Part shown: positions 1 through 9,774 of the stretch, in pieces
Layout of the letters: every line of letters begins with the position of its first letter
Numbering within the stretch: the first letter of the stretch is position 1
NCBI GenBank assembly: GCA_020747015.1
Contig: JAGTJM010000013.1
Location: 434,001-498,000 of the forward strand
DNA from: Pyrenochaeta sp. MPI-SDFR-AT-0127
Taxonomy: Eukaryota > Ascomycota > Dothideomycetes > Pleosporales > Cucurbitariaceae
Length of the DNA: 64,000 nt
Direction of reading: 5' to 3'
The notes under the pieces: model-generated
Told to the model about the DNA's origin: nothing
The model's database searches: none
The model's input: only the letters and a program-made list of their open reading frames with translations
Position numbers and translations under genes: made by a program

Positions 1-1607
1 TACTGCAAATAGGCGGAAATATCCGAAGTCAATGCCACTATAGAGAGACTCAAGAGGTAATGCAGGTGCCCGACAGCTTACTCTCCAGTCATATCTTTCA
101 TTCACTGCACTACTATGACAAGAGCCCCATTTTGAACATGTCAAGCTGGTTGGCAGACACTCGTGCATAGACCTTTCTAGTTACGTGCTATTGCTGTATC
201 AATTAGTTACAACCGTGGCATCTTCTCCTGCAAGATAGTTGATACCAACGCAAGCCTCCTGTGGGCCGGTTACAGAATCAGTATTGGGATACTAGACGCG
301 AGGTGGCTCAGCAATGTGGCTGTGTCCTGTACATTGCTCCTCGGCCTCCCCACTAGTGCCTGCGTCTAGTGTTTCTAGCGCATGCTCCCTGACGCTCTCA
401 TGACGGGTACTGCAAGAGTCTTTGCAATGTTGCAAAAGTTATGACATATCTTTCAGCTGACACGTAGGGAGAATGCCATCATTGCATAGGTCTAGATTTC
501 TGGGTCATGCATAGGTCATGTCGACTAGATGTTTGCGTAAAATCTTCTATGATGTGGATAAGAGTACAAATATGTGGGAAATGTGGGTAAAATAGGTGTT
601 ACAGTGGTCTAGTACCCTGAACGTTACTCTTTATTTATGTGTATTGCTAAACTATGGTTCATGATGACATGTCCTGGACAGACAAGACGTGATCGACACA
701 AGACCGTGTATAGCACGATGTGCTAGATCAGTTGTGGGCATAATTATTCTTTAGCTAAAATAGCACAACGGCTGGCATACATCCTACATTAGTTCGACAA
801 CAGAGGCTGTAGTGTTGAAATTGTGGACGCTTCTTTTAGATAGTGTGCAGCAGAGACCATTGCTTTTCGGCAAACCCCTCTCGCAAAACTCTAGGCACAC
901 AATTGTGAAGTCTTTAGACTCGAACCTTCTGGTCAGGTAACGTGATCGCAAAGAAGCATCGTGAGGTTGAGGTGAGATCGTGGCGCCTGGAGGCTGGACC
1001 CTGATCTACAGCCGAGATCGTGGCGTTCCGCGTGAGGTCATCGCAGCTTCAAACTTGATTTGTCCCAAGCACCATGACCTTTTCGAGAAGCCAAATCCTC
1101 AATTCGTCATCGCGTGATGCAATGCCTTCCGCTTTTTGAACTTTGAATGAGCCTATCAAAATGTTCTTTACAAAGAGGGTTGTGTACTAAGGGTTCTCGA
1201 CCTATTACAGGGGTGCAGCAGCAAGCAGACACTCCGACGGATGGTTGTATCCTCTGTAAGAACTGTTGCTCTCAGCTAGACAAACTTTAACCTACGGGAC
1301 TCATTCATCATAGACTGACCTTGATTTAACGCAAGATCCCTACACAGTGTGGCTTTGGCCGCGGCCTGTACGTCATGGCGGAGGCGTTCGAAGAAGAATA
1401 GGGTCTCAAGGCTGGCATAAAAAGTGCATAAAAGGGCCGTTACTCTGAACAATCCTTGAACATCCTAATTAGGCTGTGCATCTCCACATATGTTATGACT
1501 CCGGCCTTATTACTATTATCACTTTAAGAAAAGGTTTCATCGTATAACTTCCCTATTCGGACCCCCTGTACAACACCCCTACCTGGTAACCTCCGCCCCA
1601 CATCAAC
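1..1607. other. Gene-free 5' flank of the aquaporin gene
   Basis: No coding frame here looks like a protein. The left half is rather A/T-rich and shows no repeat family. A 12-base string, GAGATCGTGGCG, occurs twice about 40 bases apart near 973 and 1015. A CATAAAAGG sequence near 1428-1436 is a weak TATA-like candidate about 175 bases before the aquaporin start. Part of this stretch is probably the aquaporin promoter; the rest is unexplained. Confidence 0.5.
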
Positions 1608-2665
1608 ATGAATGTTGACCGCCCTACACGATCTATTCGCGTACCATGGAAATCTCGCAGACAGCAACGGCCAAAACGGTCCGAGAGAACTGTGGTTCGA
1701 CGCTTGAGCTTCCTCGACGTTCTACCAACCTCGATAAAAGGGCATATCGTTGCATGTGTGGGTGAATTTGTTGGCACGTTCATGTTTCTGCTCTTCGCAC
1801 TGGGCGGAACAAATGTCGTCAACACTGCACCGGCCGAGGGCGCAAATGCCACCGAGCTGAGTGCAAATCCCAGCAAGATCATGTACATCGCCCTGGTCTT
1901 CGGCATGTCGCTAGCCGTAAATGCATGGGTGTTTTTCCGCATCAGTGGAGGGCTATTCAACCCTGCAGTTACACTGGGCATGATGATCGTTGGTGCTACA
2001 GGCTACGTGCGTGGAATCTTGGTTATCATCTCCCAAATCTTAGGCGGCATCGCCTCGGCTGGCGTTGTTTCTGCAATGATGCCAAATGTCCTAGGAGGTG
2101 GCACAACGGTCGTTCAAGGTCTATTTATCGAGGTAAGCTGCACGAGTCAAGGTCTTTCAGGAACAGAACAATAGTTAATGTGTCCCAGATGTTCTTGACT
2201 GCACAGCTTGTCTTCACAATTTTCATGCTTGCTACCGAGAAGCACGAAGGTACCTTCATCGCTCCCGTCGGGATTGGTCTCTCCCTCTTCGTAGCCGAAC
2301 TCACGGGCGTCTTCTACACTGGTGGGAGCCTCAATCCGGCTCGTTCATTTGGACCCGCCGTCGTCACTCGATCCTTCAACTCATATCATTGGATCTACTG
2401 GGTTGGACCTGTCCTTGGAGCCTTCCTTGCAAGCACATTTTACATGTTCATCAAAGCTCTAGAGTATGAAACTGTAAATAATCAGGTCGACCCCAAGAAA
2501 GCCCTAGGAGAAAAGTTCGACCCCCAGATTAAAAAGGAAACTTCAGTTCCACGTAACAGCGTTGGCTCAGATAAAACTCTGGGAAAGAGTGTTTCTGAAT
2601 CCTCAGGTAACACTTTTGATAAGTTTCCTGTTTTGGAGAATGGACACGGCTCCCCACATAGGTGA
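1608..2665 (+). CDS. Aquaporin (MIP family), two exons, 333 aa
   Basis: Membrane channel of the major intrinsic protein family, expected to pass water or small solutes. Exons 1608-2132 and 2189-2665 flank a 56-nt phase-0 intron (GTAAGC...CCCAG). Both pore loops are present: NPA at residues 118-120 (GGLFNPAVTLG) and NPA at 224-226 followed by Arg227 (GGSLNPARSFGP). Six hydrophobic segments fit the family. The N-terminal 35 residues are strongly basic (Arg/Lys) and the C-terminal 75 are hydrophilic and Ser/Lys-rich, so both tails probably lie in the cytosol. The residue that aligns with the aromatic/arginine filter histidine of classical water channels is Glu212 (FVAELTG), which could change selectivity. 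The double canonical NPA and the missing long loop argue for an orthodox-type channel over a glycerol facilitator. The start is the first ATG in the open frame. Confidence 0.92.
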
Positions 2666-3168
2666 ATCCGTTCGCCCAGCTCTACTCTTTCATGATTTAT
2701 GATAGACTACAGACTTTCCCAAAATTCCAGCGCTACTAATTATTTGTAATTTTGATGAGTAAAAGCATTGGTCAATGGTATCCAGCGTTGCGAAATATAT
2801 GTTCCCGCCATGCTATTGTATTACGCAAAGTCATCAACTTAAGTCACTCAGATATATATTGCCTTCTTCAGTAATTTACTATAATTACAGGAGCTATAAG
2901 GTCTTCATCCCAAGGTGTTGAATAATTATTGCCTGACTGATCCCATGGTTAGATTACACTAATCTGGTGCCATAGTATGGCATGATATTACACGTGTTGG
3001 CGTAATAGATCTATAAAAGATTTTATGCCAATATAAAAACCTTCAGGCCAAGATAAGTGGGACTAAAGGCGCGACATAAATTGCGGATAGAGATCACATC
3101 AGGTGCAATGCTAACTTGTGGACGCTCATAACATCATCACTCCTCCATTATTATACCTAATCTTACCG
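2666..3168. other. A/T-rich spacer between convergent genes
   Basis: This spacer lies between the 3' ends of the aquaporin and the dioxygenase, which converge. It is A/T-rich with several AATAA-like and TATATA strings and no coding signal. It presumably holds both 3' UTRs and polyadenylation sites. Confidence 0.5.
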
Positions 3169-4179
3169 TCACTCATCCTTTGAAAAGAAACCCACATCCC
3201 CGCTCTTCTTCCCCATCTCAACAAGTCTTTCCCTCATTGTTCTCGCTCGATTTGCCATATCCAACGCCAAATCTCCGAAGTCGTCGTCCTTTGCCCAATC
3301 GCCCACACCGTGCTGGAGAACATTTCTCGCCCTCTCCCCACCAGCCAAGGTTGTTCCAATACTGCCATGCAGTGTCATCCGCTCCTTAGAACTGTCGTAC
3401 ACGCCTCTATGGAGAATGTTGTTGTTGTAGAAGGCTACTTCGCCGGCCTTAAGATGAACAGTGACCTGGCCCGGTAGGTTGGGTTCATAAGGATCTGCAT
3501 TTCGCTCGGTCTCGGTGCGTGCACGTTTGTGAGAGTGAGGGATAAGAACAAGACTACTATCGTCATATAAAGCGAGATTCCACTGTGCGTGGTATGCGGG
3601 CTTTTCTAGCCTTTCGAGTTCTTCCTCAGATGTGGCTGTTACGGCAATGTCGTCTCTGTGCCAGCGCAGACTGAAGTTCTTATCTGGGCGAACGAGCATG
3701 TTGTACAATTCCATGGTTAAATCTTCTTTATCACATCCTATGAGCGCAGCTACGTACTGCAGCAACTCTTTGTCAAAGTATGATTTAGCAAATATCGCGT
3801 GATCCGGGTTTGATGGATGTAGCAGGTGCTGAACACCCCAGATGCCATTTGACGGATCTTGCGGCCATGGTGGAAATTGTTTCGGCAGAGTACGTATATA
3901 CGGCCATTGTCCCGAGCGTGCGGCCTCTACTATCCGTGATGCAGCAATGCGGAGTGCTTCTATGTCAAAGGAGGGGAAAAGGGAGGCGGAAATAATGACA
4001 AAACCGTCACGGTCGAGGGCTTCGCGGGCTGCATGATAAGGATGCGTTGTCGAGTCGGTAATGTTCGAAGAGTGTGCCGCATCTCTGCCAGTTAGTTCAG
4101 CAGCTGGCTCCGAGAAAGGAAGTTGTATAGTTGCTCGTGCGCTTCCCTTCTTTCCTCCCCGATCAGGCTGAAAGTCCAT
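3169..4179 (-). CDS. Phytanoyl-CoA dioxygenase (PhyH) family protein, 336 aa
   Basis: Likely Fe(II)/2-oxoglutarate-dependent oxygenase of the PhyH superfamily. The substrate cannot be told from sequence. The metal triad is visible: His174 and Asp176 in RWHRDDIA, and distal His257 in NILHRGVY. Arg267 in KERMTLHG is a good 2-oxoglutarate carboxylate ligand. A conserved start of the fold, LDRDGFVIISA, lies near residues 55-65. There is no intron and no signal peptide. The frame stays open upstream, but the first ATG is at 4179, and it begins a peptide (MDFQPDRGG...) that matches the product of the small ORF just upstream, which supports this start. The gene converges on the aquaporin gene. The family assignment is secure; the function is open. 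Confidence 0.85.
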   Translation of the reverse strand: MDFQPDRGGKKGSARATIQLPFSEPAAELTGRDAAHSSNITDSTTHPYHAAREALDRDGFVIISASLFPSFDIEALRIAASRIVEAARSGQWPYIRTLPKQFPPWPQDPSNGIWGVQHLLHPSNPDHAIFAKSYFDKELLQYVAALIGCDKEDLTMELYNMLVRPDKNFSLRWHRDDIAVTATSEEELERLEKPAYHAQWNLALYDDSSLVLIPHSHKRARTETERNADPYEPNLPGQVTVHLKAGEVAFYNNNILHRGVYDSSKERMTLHGSIGTTLAGGERARNVLQHGVGDWAKDDDFGDLALDMANRARTMRERLVEMGKKSGDVGFFSKDE

Positions 4180-4198
4180 TTCGGTTGGCTGAAGGAAG

Positions 4199-4351
4199 TT
4201 ATCCTTCAACCTTGTCTTGAGAAGACGGCTTGGTGGTTGAAGACTGCTCAGAGTTCTTGGTAGGTGGGTCGGCAGCCGGCTGGGCGACTGGAAGCTGTAT
4301 GGTGGCTTTCGCGCTTCCTTTGTGGCCGCCTTTATCGGGCTGCCAGTCCAT
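4199..4351 (-). CDS. Small ORF, 50 aa, paralogous to the N-terminus of the PhyH protein
   Basis: The peptide from ATG 4351 matches the first 28 residues of the downstream dioxygenase at 20 of 28 positions (shared GG-x-KGSA-x-ATIQLP core), and the DNA differs largely at synonymous or conservative sites. That pattern suggests an old tandem duplication in which both copies were kept as protein. It stops 19 nt before the dioxygenase ATG, so the two could sit on one mRNA. An in-frame ATG at 4417 would extend it to 72 aa. No good splice donor was seen that would fuse it to the dioxygenase. It has no catalytic domain. It may be a translated upstream ORF, an independent micro-protein or a decayed 5' copy of the gene. 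Confidence 0.45.
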   Translation of the reverse strand: MDWQPDKGGHKGSAKATIQLPVAQPAADPPTKNSEQSSTTKPSSQDKVEG

Positions 4352-4620
4352 TTTATAATGAACAGACAAGGTTACCAACAGACCGAGTTCTGAGGATGTG
4401 AGTCTTGGTGATGCCATTCAACTGGAGCCCTAAGTTGGAAGGTAGCATGGAGCTGCCCCGCATCGTCCACCCCACCCTGATGTCATACGTTGAAACAGCT
4501 CATTAGAGAACTCCATCACAATGCAACCTGGATTAAACATCATTATTGCCAAAAAGAGGTAGTTGAGTTTTTTTTTCTATACTGAAGAACTTTAACAGCT
4601 ACAGATTAGGCGAGTACAAA

Positions 4621-6812
4621 TCATTCATGGTGGCCGACAGTCGAAAGCTTCCATCCCCGCTCCGTAGCTATCAGTTGAATATCGACATTCTTTACCCTTT
4701 TTTCCATTTCACTAGTCTGATTAGTACTTCCAACATCCACCAATTCCCTCCTACTACCATCGTCTAAGCCATGGAACAGTAACGTCAAAGCGCTCGACTT
4801 GAAGTCGTAGAAGGGGGCGTGAACGCCTTCCTTTTCCCATGCCTTGCGTAATTGTGCCTGGTCTATCTTGGACTGGATTACCACCCATATGAAGAACATG
4901 AGTGTAGAACCAACCACCACGGCTGAGTAAATGATCCACTCCCACTGAACACGGATACAGACTGTATTGGAATGCGTTTCGCCGAGCACGGGCTGACTAA
5001 GGTTTGGGTGGCCATGTTGTCGGACGTGTATCGTCAGAGAATCTGATATGTTTTTCATAAACCCACTCATATCTTCAAGCGTGCCGTTGCCTGAACCAGC
5101 GTGCCAGATCGCCATGAGCGGCTCACTAATACTGAACAGGGCTGGAAGCGAAAAAGAATAATGCTCTTGGATTTCGCCTTTGAACAAATCCGCGAAACGA
5201 TTTGCGATGAGTCCGCTGCCGGCCATGTCAGTCATGGCGTACACGCATTCGGCTGGTACTATTTGGGCTGCTTCATCGGTGAGAAGAAAACCCTCAGAAC
5301 CTGCCCCCGGTTTGCTCTTGTCACAGAACTCGTCAAATTTGTCTTCTGGCATAAACTGACATGTGCCCCTAAAGGTCACCTTTCCGAGAGTTTCGTTGTA
5401 CCGAACCGAGACGTTGTATGGCAGCCATCGCGGGTTGGCCTCTAAGTCATATCCCATCTGTGAAAGCTGCTGTTTCTTGCTGTCATTGACACATTCGAGA
5501 TCGGCAGCCCGATAGAACCCGTACATGAGGTTGCGAGGTAGCATGTACTCGCTCTCTTGCTTCTCCTGAAACTTGCCAATGCTGATGTCACCGGAGTACG
5601 ATCGAACGCATGGCGCAATCTGACAACTGTAGCCCAGGTAGGTCTCCGGATCAAGCGCTCGGATCACATCGATTGTAGGTGAGCCTTGCCCCACGAGTAC
5701 TCGTCTGTTCTCCTCCACTGACCCCGCAGCTGCCACTATCTGTAATGTAAGGTTGCCAGAGGATCCAGAGCCGGGCAAAGTTATGTTTGGATAGCGCGCA
5801 AACTCCGGTACAGGTGTTATATTCCTCGGATTCGGCCATGGTACTCGAATCAGCTTATGGGAGACATCTTCACACTTGCTACAAAACGCCAACGAGCTGT
5901 ACCGGCTGGGAAACGTGCAATTTCCGGTGCCGCAGGATACATTCAGCTGAAGCTTATTCGTCGCAAACATTCCTTCGTTGATAGCGTTGCGTAGGTTCCA
6001 GGGAATGTTGTTCGTGGCACCGCGTGTGAATGTCCCTTCCTCTTGGAAGTAGTTCGTCCGAGGTATAGTTGCATTGTTGCGATCATGCACTTGAACGCAG
6101 ATGGGAAAAGTAACGATCTGCTGCGAGAAAGGTTCTAGGAAGAGGATCAAAATTGCAATCAGAGCCCCTAATGAGGAGATATGGCGACCCTTGTCGTTCC
6201 AAAGTAGATGAACTGCACCCCACGGACCGCGACTCGCTTCATCGTGGACCCAAAAGCTGCGAAGAGAGCGCGGTCGCTTCAAGCTTGTCCATTTAATATG
6301 GCTGATTCCCTCTGCAATGATCAAACCACTAGCAGTTTTCAAAATCACGCTGTATGCGGCAATGAAGGAGTTGATCGATAATTGATAGGGCCAATGTGGG
6401 AGAGGCTTGTTGTCGTATGCATTAACAGTCGCGATAATCCCAACCAAGGCGCCAACAATGAGAATGGCGCAGGCAGTTTCTAACCACCAGATATACCCTA
6501 TACATAATGATTGATCAGCAAAAGCACCGGCTCTAATGACTTGTAGGCTTCCAACAGAAGCCTTGAATACCTTGCAAAGCACTAGATGTACGAATGGAGC
6601 ATCTCAAGGTGAGCAGCAAGATATAACATACGTGTTCGAGAATCTTTCCCATTGGCCATACTCTCTCCATTTTCTTCTACTACCGTAATCGCGTGTGCCT
6701 GATGCTTTTTTTGGGCGGCATGGCCATCTTGAAACTCTGTCGTCTGTGAGAGGTCGCCATCTTGAACCCTAGAGTATTCGATGGGTGAAACAGGTGAAGT
6801 CGCTCGCGGCAT
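4621..6812 (-). CDS. DUF3176 membrane protein, two-exon model, 685 aa
   Basis: Fungal-specific membrane protein of the DUF3176 family; the role is unknown. The preferred model joins 6812-6632 to 6497-4621 over a 134-nt intron (GTATGT...TGTATAG) and gives SRTRYIWWLETACAILIVG running into the first membrane helix. An alternative acceptor (CATCTAG at 6584-6582) gives a 50-nt intron and adds 28 residues in frame. Family hallmarks are the segment KPLPHWPYQ after helix 1, a block with EGISHIKW, and SRGPWGAVHLLW before another helix. A long extracytoplasmic region follows with many N-glycosylation sequons and Cys residues (NCTFPSRYSSLAFC). A last helix (WIIYSAVVVGSTLMFFIWVV) lies near the C-terminus. 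The N-terminal 60 residues are hydrophilic and cytosolic. Confidence 0.82.
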
Positions 6813-7189
6813 GCTGGTTCATAAACTTGTCGTAACCTGCGGAGTGTCGCCGGCGTCTGCATGCTTTTATCATATCACAGCCCTGCGTTGGGGGCCAATC
6901 CTTCGGGGATGCATTGCCCGGGTTCCTGAAACACAGACCAACCTTGGAGCGAGGCGCAGAAAGGCGGAAAGCGTTCCAATGCAATTCGCACACGATATCT
7001 GCATTAGCGCCACAAATCATTGGTCAGAGCAGAAATTTACCAGTCAGGCACACCATTCTCACAGCGCATACTGGACGCCTTAGTTCCAACCGCGACACTT
7101 TCATTTCGCTGCATCTTTCATACAACGAAAGAGTATTGTATTTATACTCACTTTCTTGTCTATATCCATATATACTACAGGATCTGAAT
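6813..7189. other. Spacer between two minus-strand genes
   Basis: This 377-base gap lies between the permease stop and the DUF3176 start. It must hold the permease 3' UTR and the DUF3176 promoter. A TATATATC-like string on the plus strand near 7170 lies in the permease 3' part. No gene is seen. Confidence 0.4.
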
Positions 7190-9162
7190 TTAATTGCCGT
7201 GAATATTATACCCTGTGCTCTCCTGCGGCGGCTCTGACTTGACAACCCAGCTGTGTAGAACAACTTCGTGCCACTGTACTCTCTCGCCATTCTGCATGCG
7301 AAACACAGGTTCTCTCTCGACCACAAATTCTTTTCCTTTCCTTGCCCCAAATCGAGGCAAAAAGAATCTAAATGCCACCCAATACAAGACGCAGCAAGCA
7401 AGTAGGAGCCAGGAAAGCAAGCCAGTTGTGTACCAAGGGAGTCCCGGGATGATATCATGGGCGTCAGGATTAGATTGACGAAATGGCGGTATCCAAACTG
7501 CGACCAAAGGCAAACCACCTGTTATTGCGTATAATAAGGCTGCTGATACGCTTAACCACGAGGGAAGGAGCGATTTCGCAGACCATTGAGTAAAGCAGCG
7601 AAGATAAAGCATCCCAATTGCCATAATGAACGTCGGTACAACATCGATGAGGTACACATACAGATTCCCAAGAATTCTGTATGCATCTGATGGCTTCATA
7701 CGCCATGTGATTAGAATCAAGAACACAGCACAGATCCAGTGAAGGAAGAGTGCACCTAATGGGGTTGGTTCGGGCTGATTCGACTCGTCGGTTGAACGAT
7801 ACTGTCTAAAAAGAATGCGGTTTTCGCCAAAGAACTTTGCGAATGGTATAATTCCTTCTTTGGCAATCTCTTGTTTTACTCTTGAAAATGTAAATGTCAT
7901 TCCAATAATATTTCCAAAGCTGCTGATCGTGGTAAACGTAACCAGGACTTTGTTTGCATACTTTGAGCCAACAATGTTGGTTAGGAACGTCAGTGCGACA
8001 TCAGTCGACTGCAATTGCTGTTCTTTGCTGACTACAATCATCTGTAATTGCTTGTCAGAGAAGTTACAGTCTAATGTCCGTATATGTAAGATCGCCAGAC
8101 TCACATAGCTTAGGTTGACCAGCATGTACAGAATGCATACAGTCCCCACGGCCGTTATAATACCCCGAACAAAATTCTTTCGTGGCCTTTCAATTTCGCA
8201 GAGTATCTAAGTTTTATCAGTATCAAACCGGAGGTAGCTGTTGTTTACTCACATAATTCGCCTGGTTATAACCACTATAAGAGTAGAAGACGGCCAAGAT
8301 TCCCTGAGTATAGCTGTCGACATTTGAATGGACACGTGAGAATGAATTCGACGGGCTTAAATTGGCCGCCGCATGATTAGAGTTTATTACTCCACTCAGC
8401 ACACATATTGCCATGACAGGGAAAGCGCATAGGATCGCTATTTTTACTACAACAATGGCGTTATTGAGTAAAATTCCACCACGACGAGTGAAGGCATGTA
8501 AGAAACATGGAAGCGTTACTGCAAGTATGGCTATGGCTCGTGCAGCCGCATCCTTGGTTGCAGCACGATCGTTGCCCTTTTCTCCCATGATGTCGTCACC
8601 GAAGGTCAACGCATTTACAGCGCTTGACGCCAAGAGGACGTAGTTGACGGCATAGAACGATAGCACTAAGAACTTCGGTCGCTTGATAAGATAGTTAACC
8701 TGTATTTGGTGAGCCATGCTTGCAAATGGCAACGAACGCACGTACGTAGTTCAAGTCGCCCCCATTGCGAACTACCGGTTCTTTATGGCCATCAATCAAA
8801 TGTCGTGGTATTGTGAGTCCGAATTCAATATACAGAATAGTGCCGGCAATGGCTGCGAGTGCCCCGAATGCCCAGAAACAGAGTGTGATCCCTGGGCTTT
8901 CTGTAGCTTGCATGACAGTCCATGGTGTTCGAAATATCCCTGTGCCTGGAAATGAATCAGTAACTGAACATATGAGTTTCTCACAATAAATACCAATAAC
9001 TTGTTGTAGGATGAAAGCAGTGACGGAAAACAAACCCAAAGGTTGTCGAGTGTTCTTCGTCGCGACTTGATTTTTGTCTGTCAAAGCCTCTAAGTACCGC
9101 CGATCCTCTTCATTCAGGCTGAGACCACTGTCGTCCGATTTGATACTATGTGTGTCGTCCAT
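7190..9162 (-). CDS. Amino-acid permease, Mup1-like (APC/LAT superfamily), four exons, 610 aa
   Basis: Plasma-membrane amino-acid permease resembling fungal high-affinity methionine permeases. Exons are 9162-8994, 8945-8746, 8699-8253 and 8206-7190, with introns of 48, 46 and 46 nt; removing them gives one frame. The substrate-binding helix-1 motif VIGTGIFRTP (from about residue 55) is split by intron 1. Other family features are YSYSGYNQANY followed by EIERPRKNFVRGI, and about 12 hydrophobic segments. The N-terminal tail is acidic and Ser-rich, with Lys residues. In Mup1 the tail carries ubiquitination sites for arrestin-driven endocytosis; similar use here is only inferred. Methionine as substrate is likely by resemblance but not proved. 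It is transcribed away from the HeLo-like gene over a 612-base divergent spacer. Confidence 0.87.
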
Positions 9163-9774
9163 TTTGCTTATATAGTACTTTGGTGGACTATTCTAGAGAG
9201 ATTAATCGGATCACGGTTCAACTTTTGGTAAGAGCGGGCCTGCGCGGAAAGACTTACCAAGATGTCTGTAGAGATTATTCAAGAGCATATGTAAAGCGAG
9301 TCGCAAGAGCTTACTGTGATGGTGCAAGATCCTCATCGATTGTGGCGCAATGCCTCCTGAAGTCTGCATGAAACATGGCTTCGCTCTGCGCAAAGTACGG
9401 GCATACTGCCTAGATTGAAGCAAACTTCAGTCCACAAGGTTGAATAAGATACACAATCACCAGTTTCTGAAACAGAACTCCCATAGACAGGCTCGTTTTG
9501 GGTAATGTGGCCGGTAACGCTGCATGAAGGCGCAAGGCTGAAGCAATTTCATGGGGGCCAAGTATTACTCAGGAAACTACGCCCCCCACCCCCCCTGTTC
9601 CCTCGATTATGTGACAGTAAGGAGCATAGAGATGGAGGTATTCGAACGAATCAATTGGATTAGATACAGCCTAATAGAATCGCGTTGGTGGCCATTTAAA
9701 TCATGGATGCCTCGTTGTCTCCTGGGTGCTCCAGGATACCTCGACTAGGTGACATCGAAACAGCACTGGGCGTC
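9163..9774. other. Divergent promoter region (permease / HeLo-like gene)
   Basis: This spacer separates two genes transcribed outward. It contains a C-rich tract near 9580-9600 and no convincing coding frame. An in-frame ATG at 9703 could extend the HeLo-like protein by 24 residues, but those residues do not look like the family N-terminus. Confidence 0.4.

Noticed and set aside
4180..4209. Non-ATG (TTG) start for the PhyH protein
   Set aside because: TTG is unlikely as a eukaryotic start; ATG 4179 begins the peptide shared with the upstream small ORF.
4199..4417. PhyH and small ORF as one gene broken by a frameshift
   Set aside because: The large frame is open through the upstream copy but has no ATG there, and both peptide copies look maintained; a simple sequencing slip would not produce a diverged duplicate.
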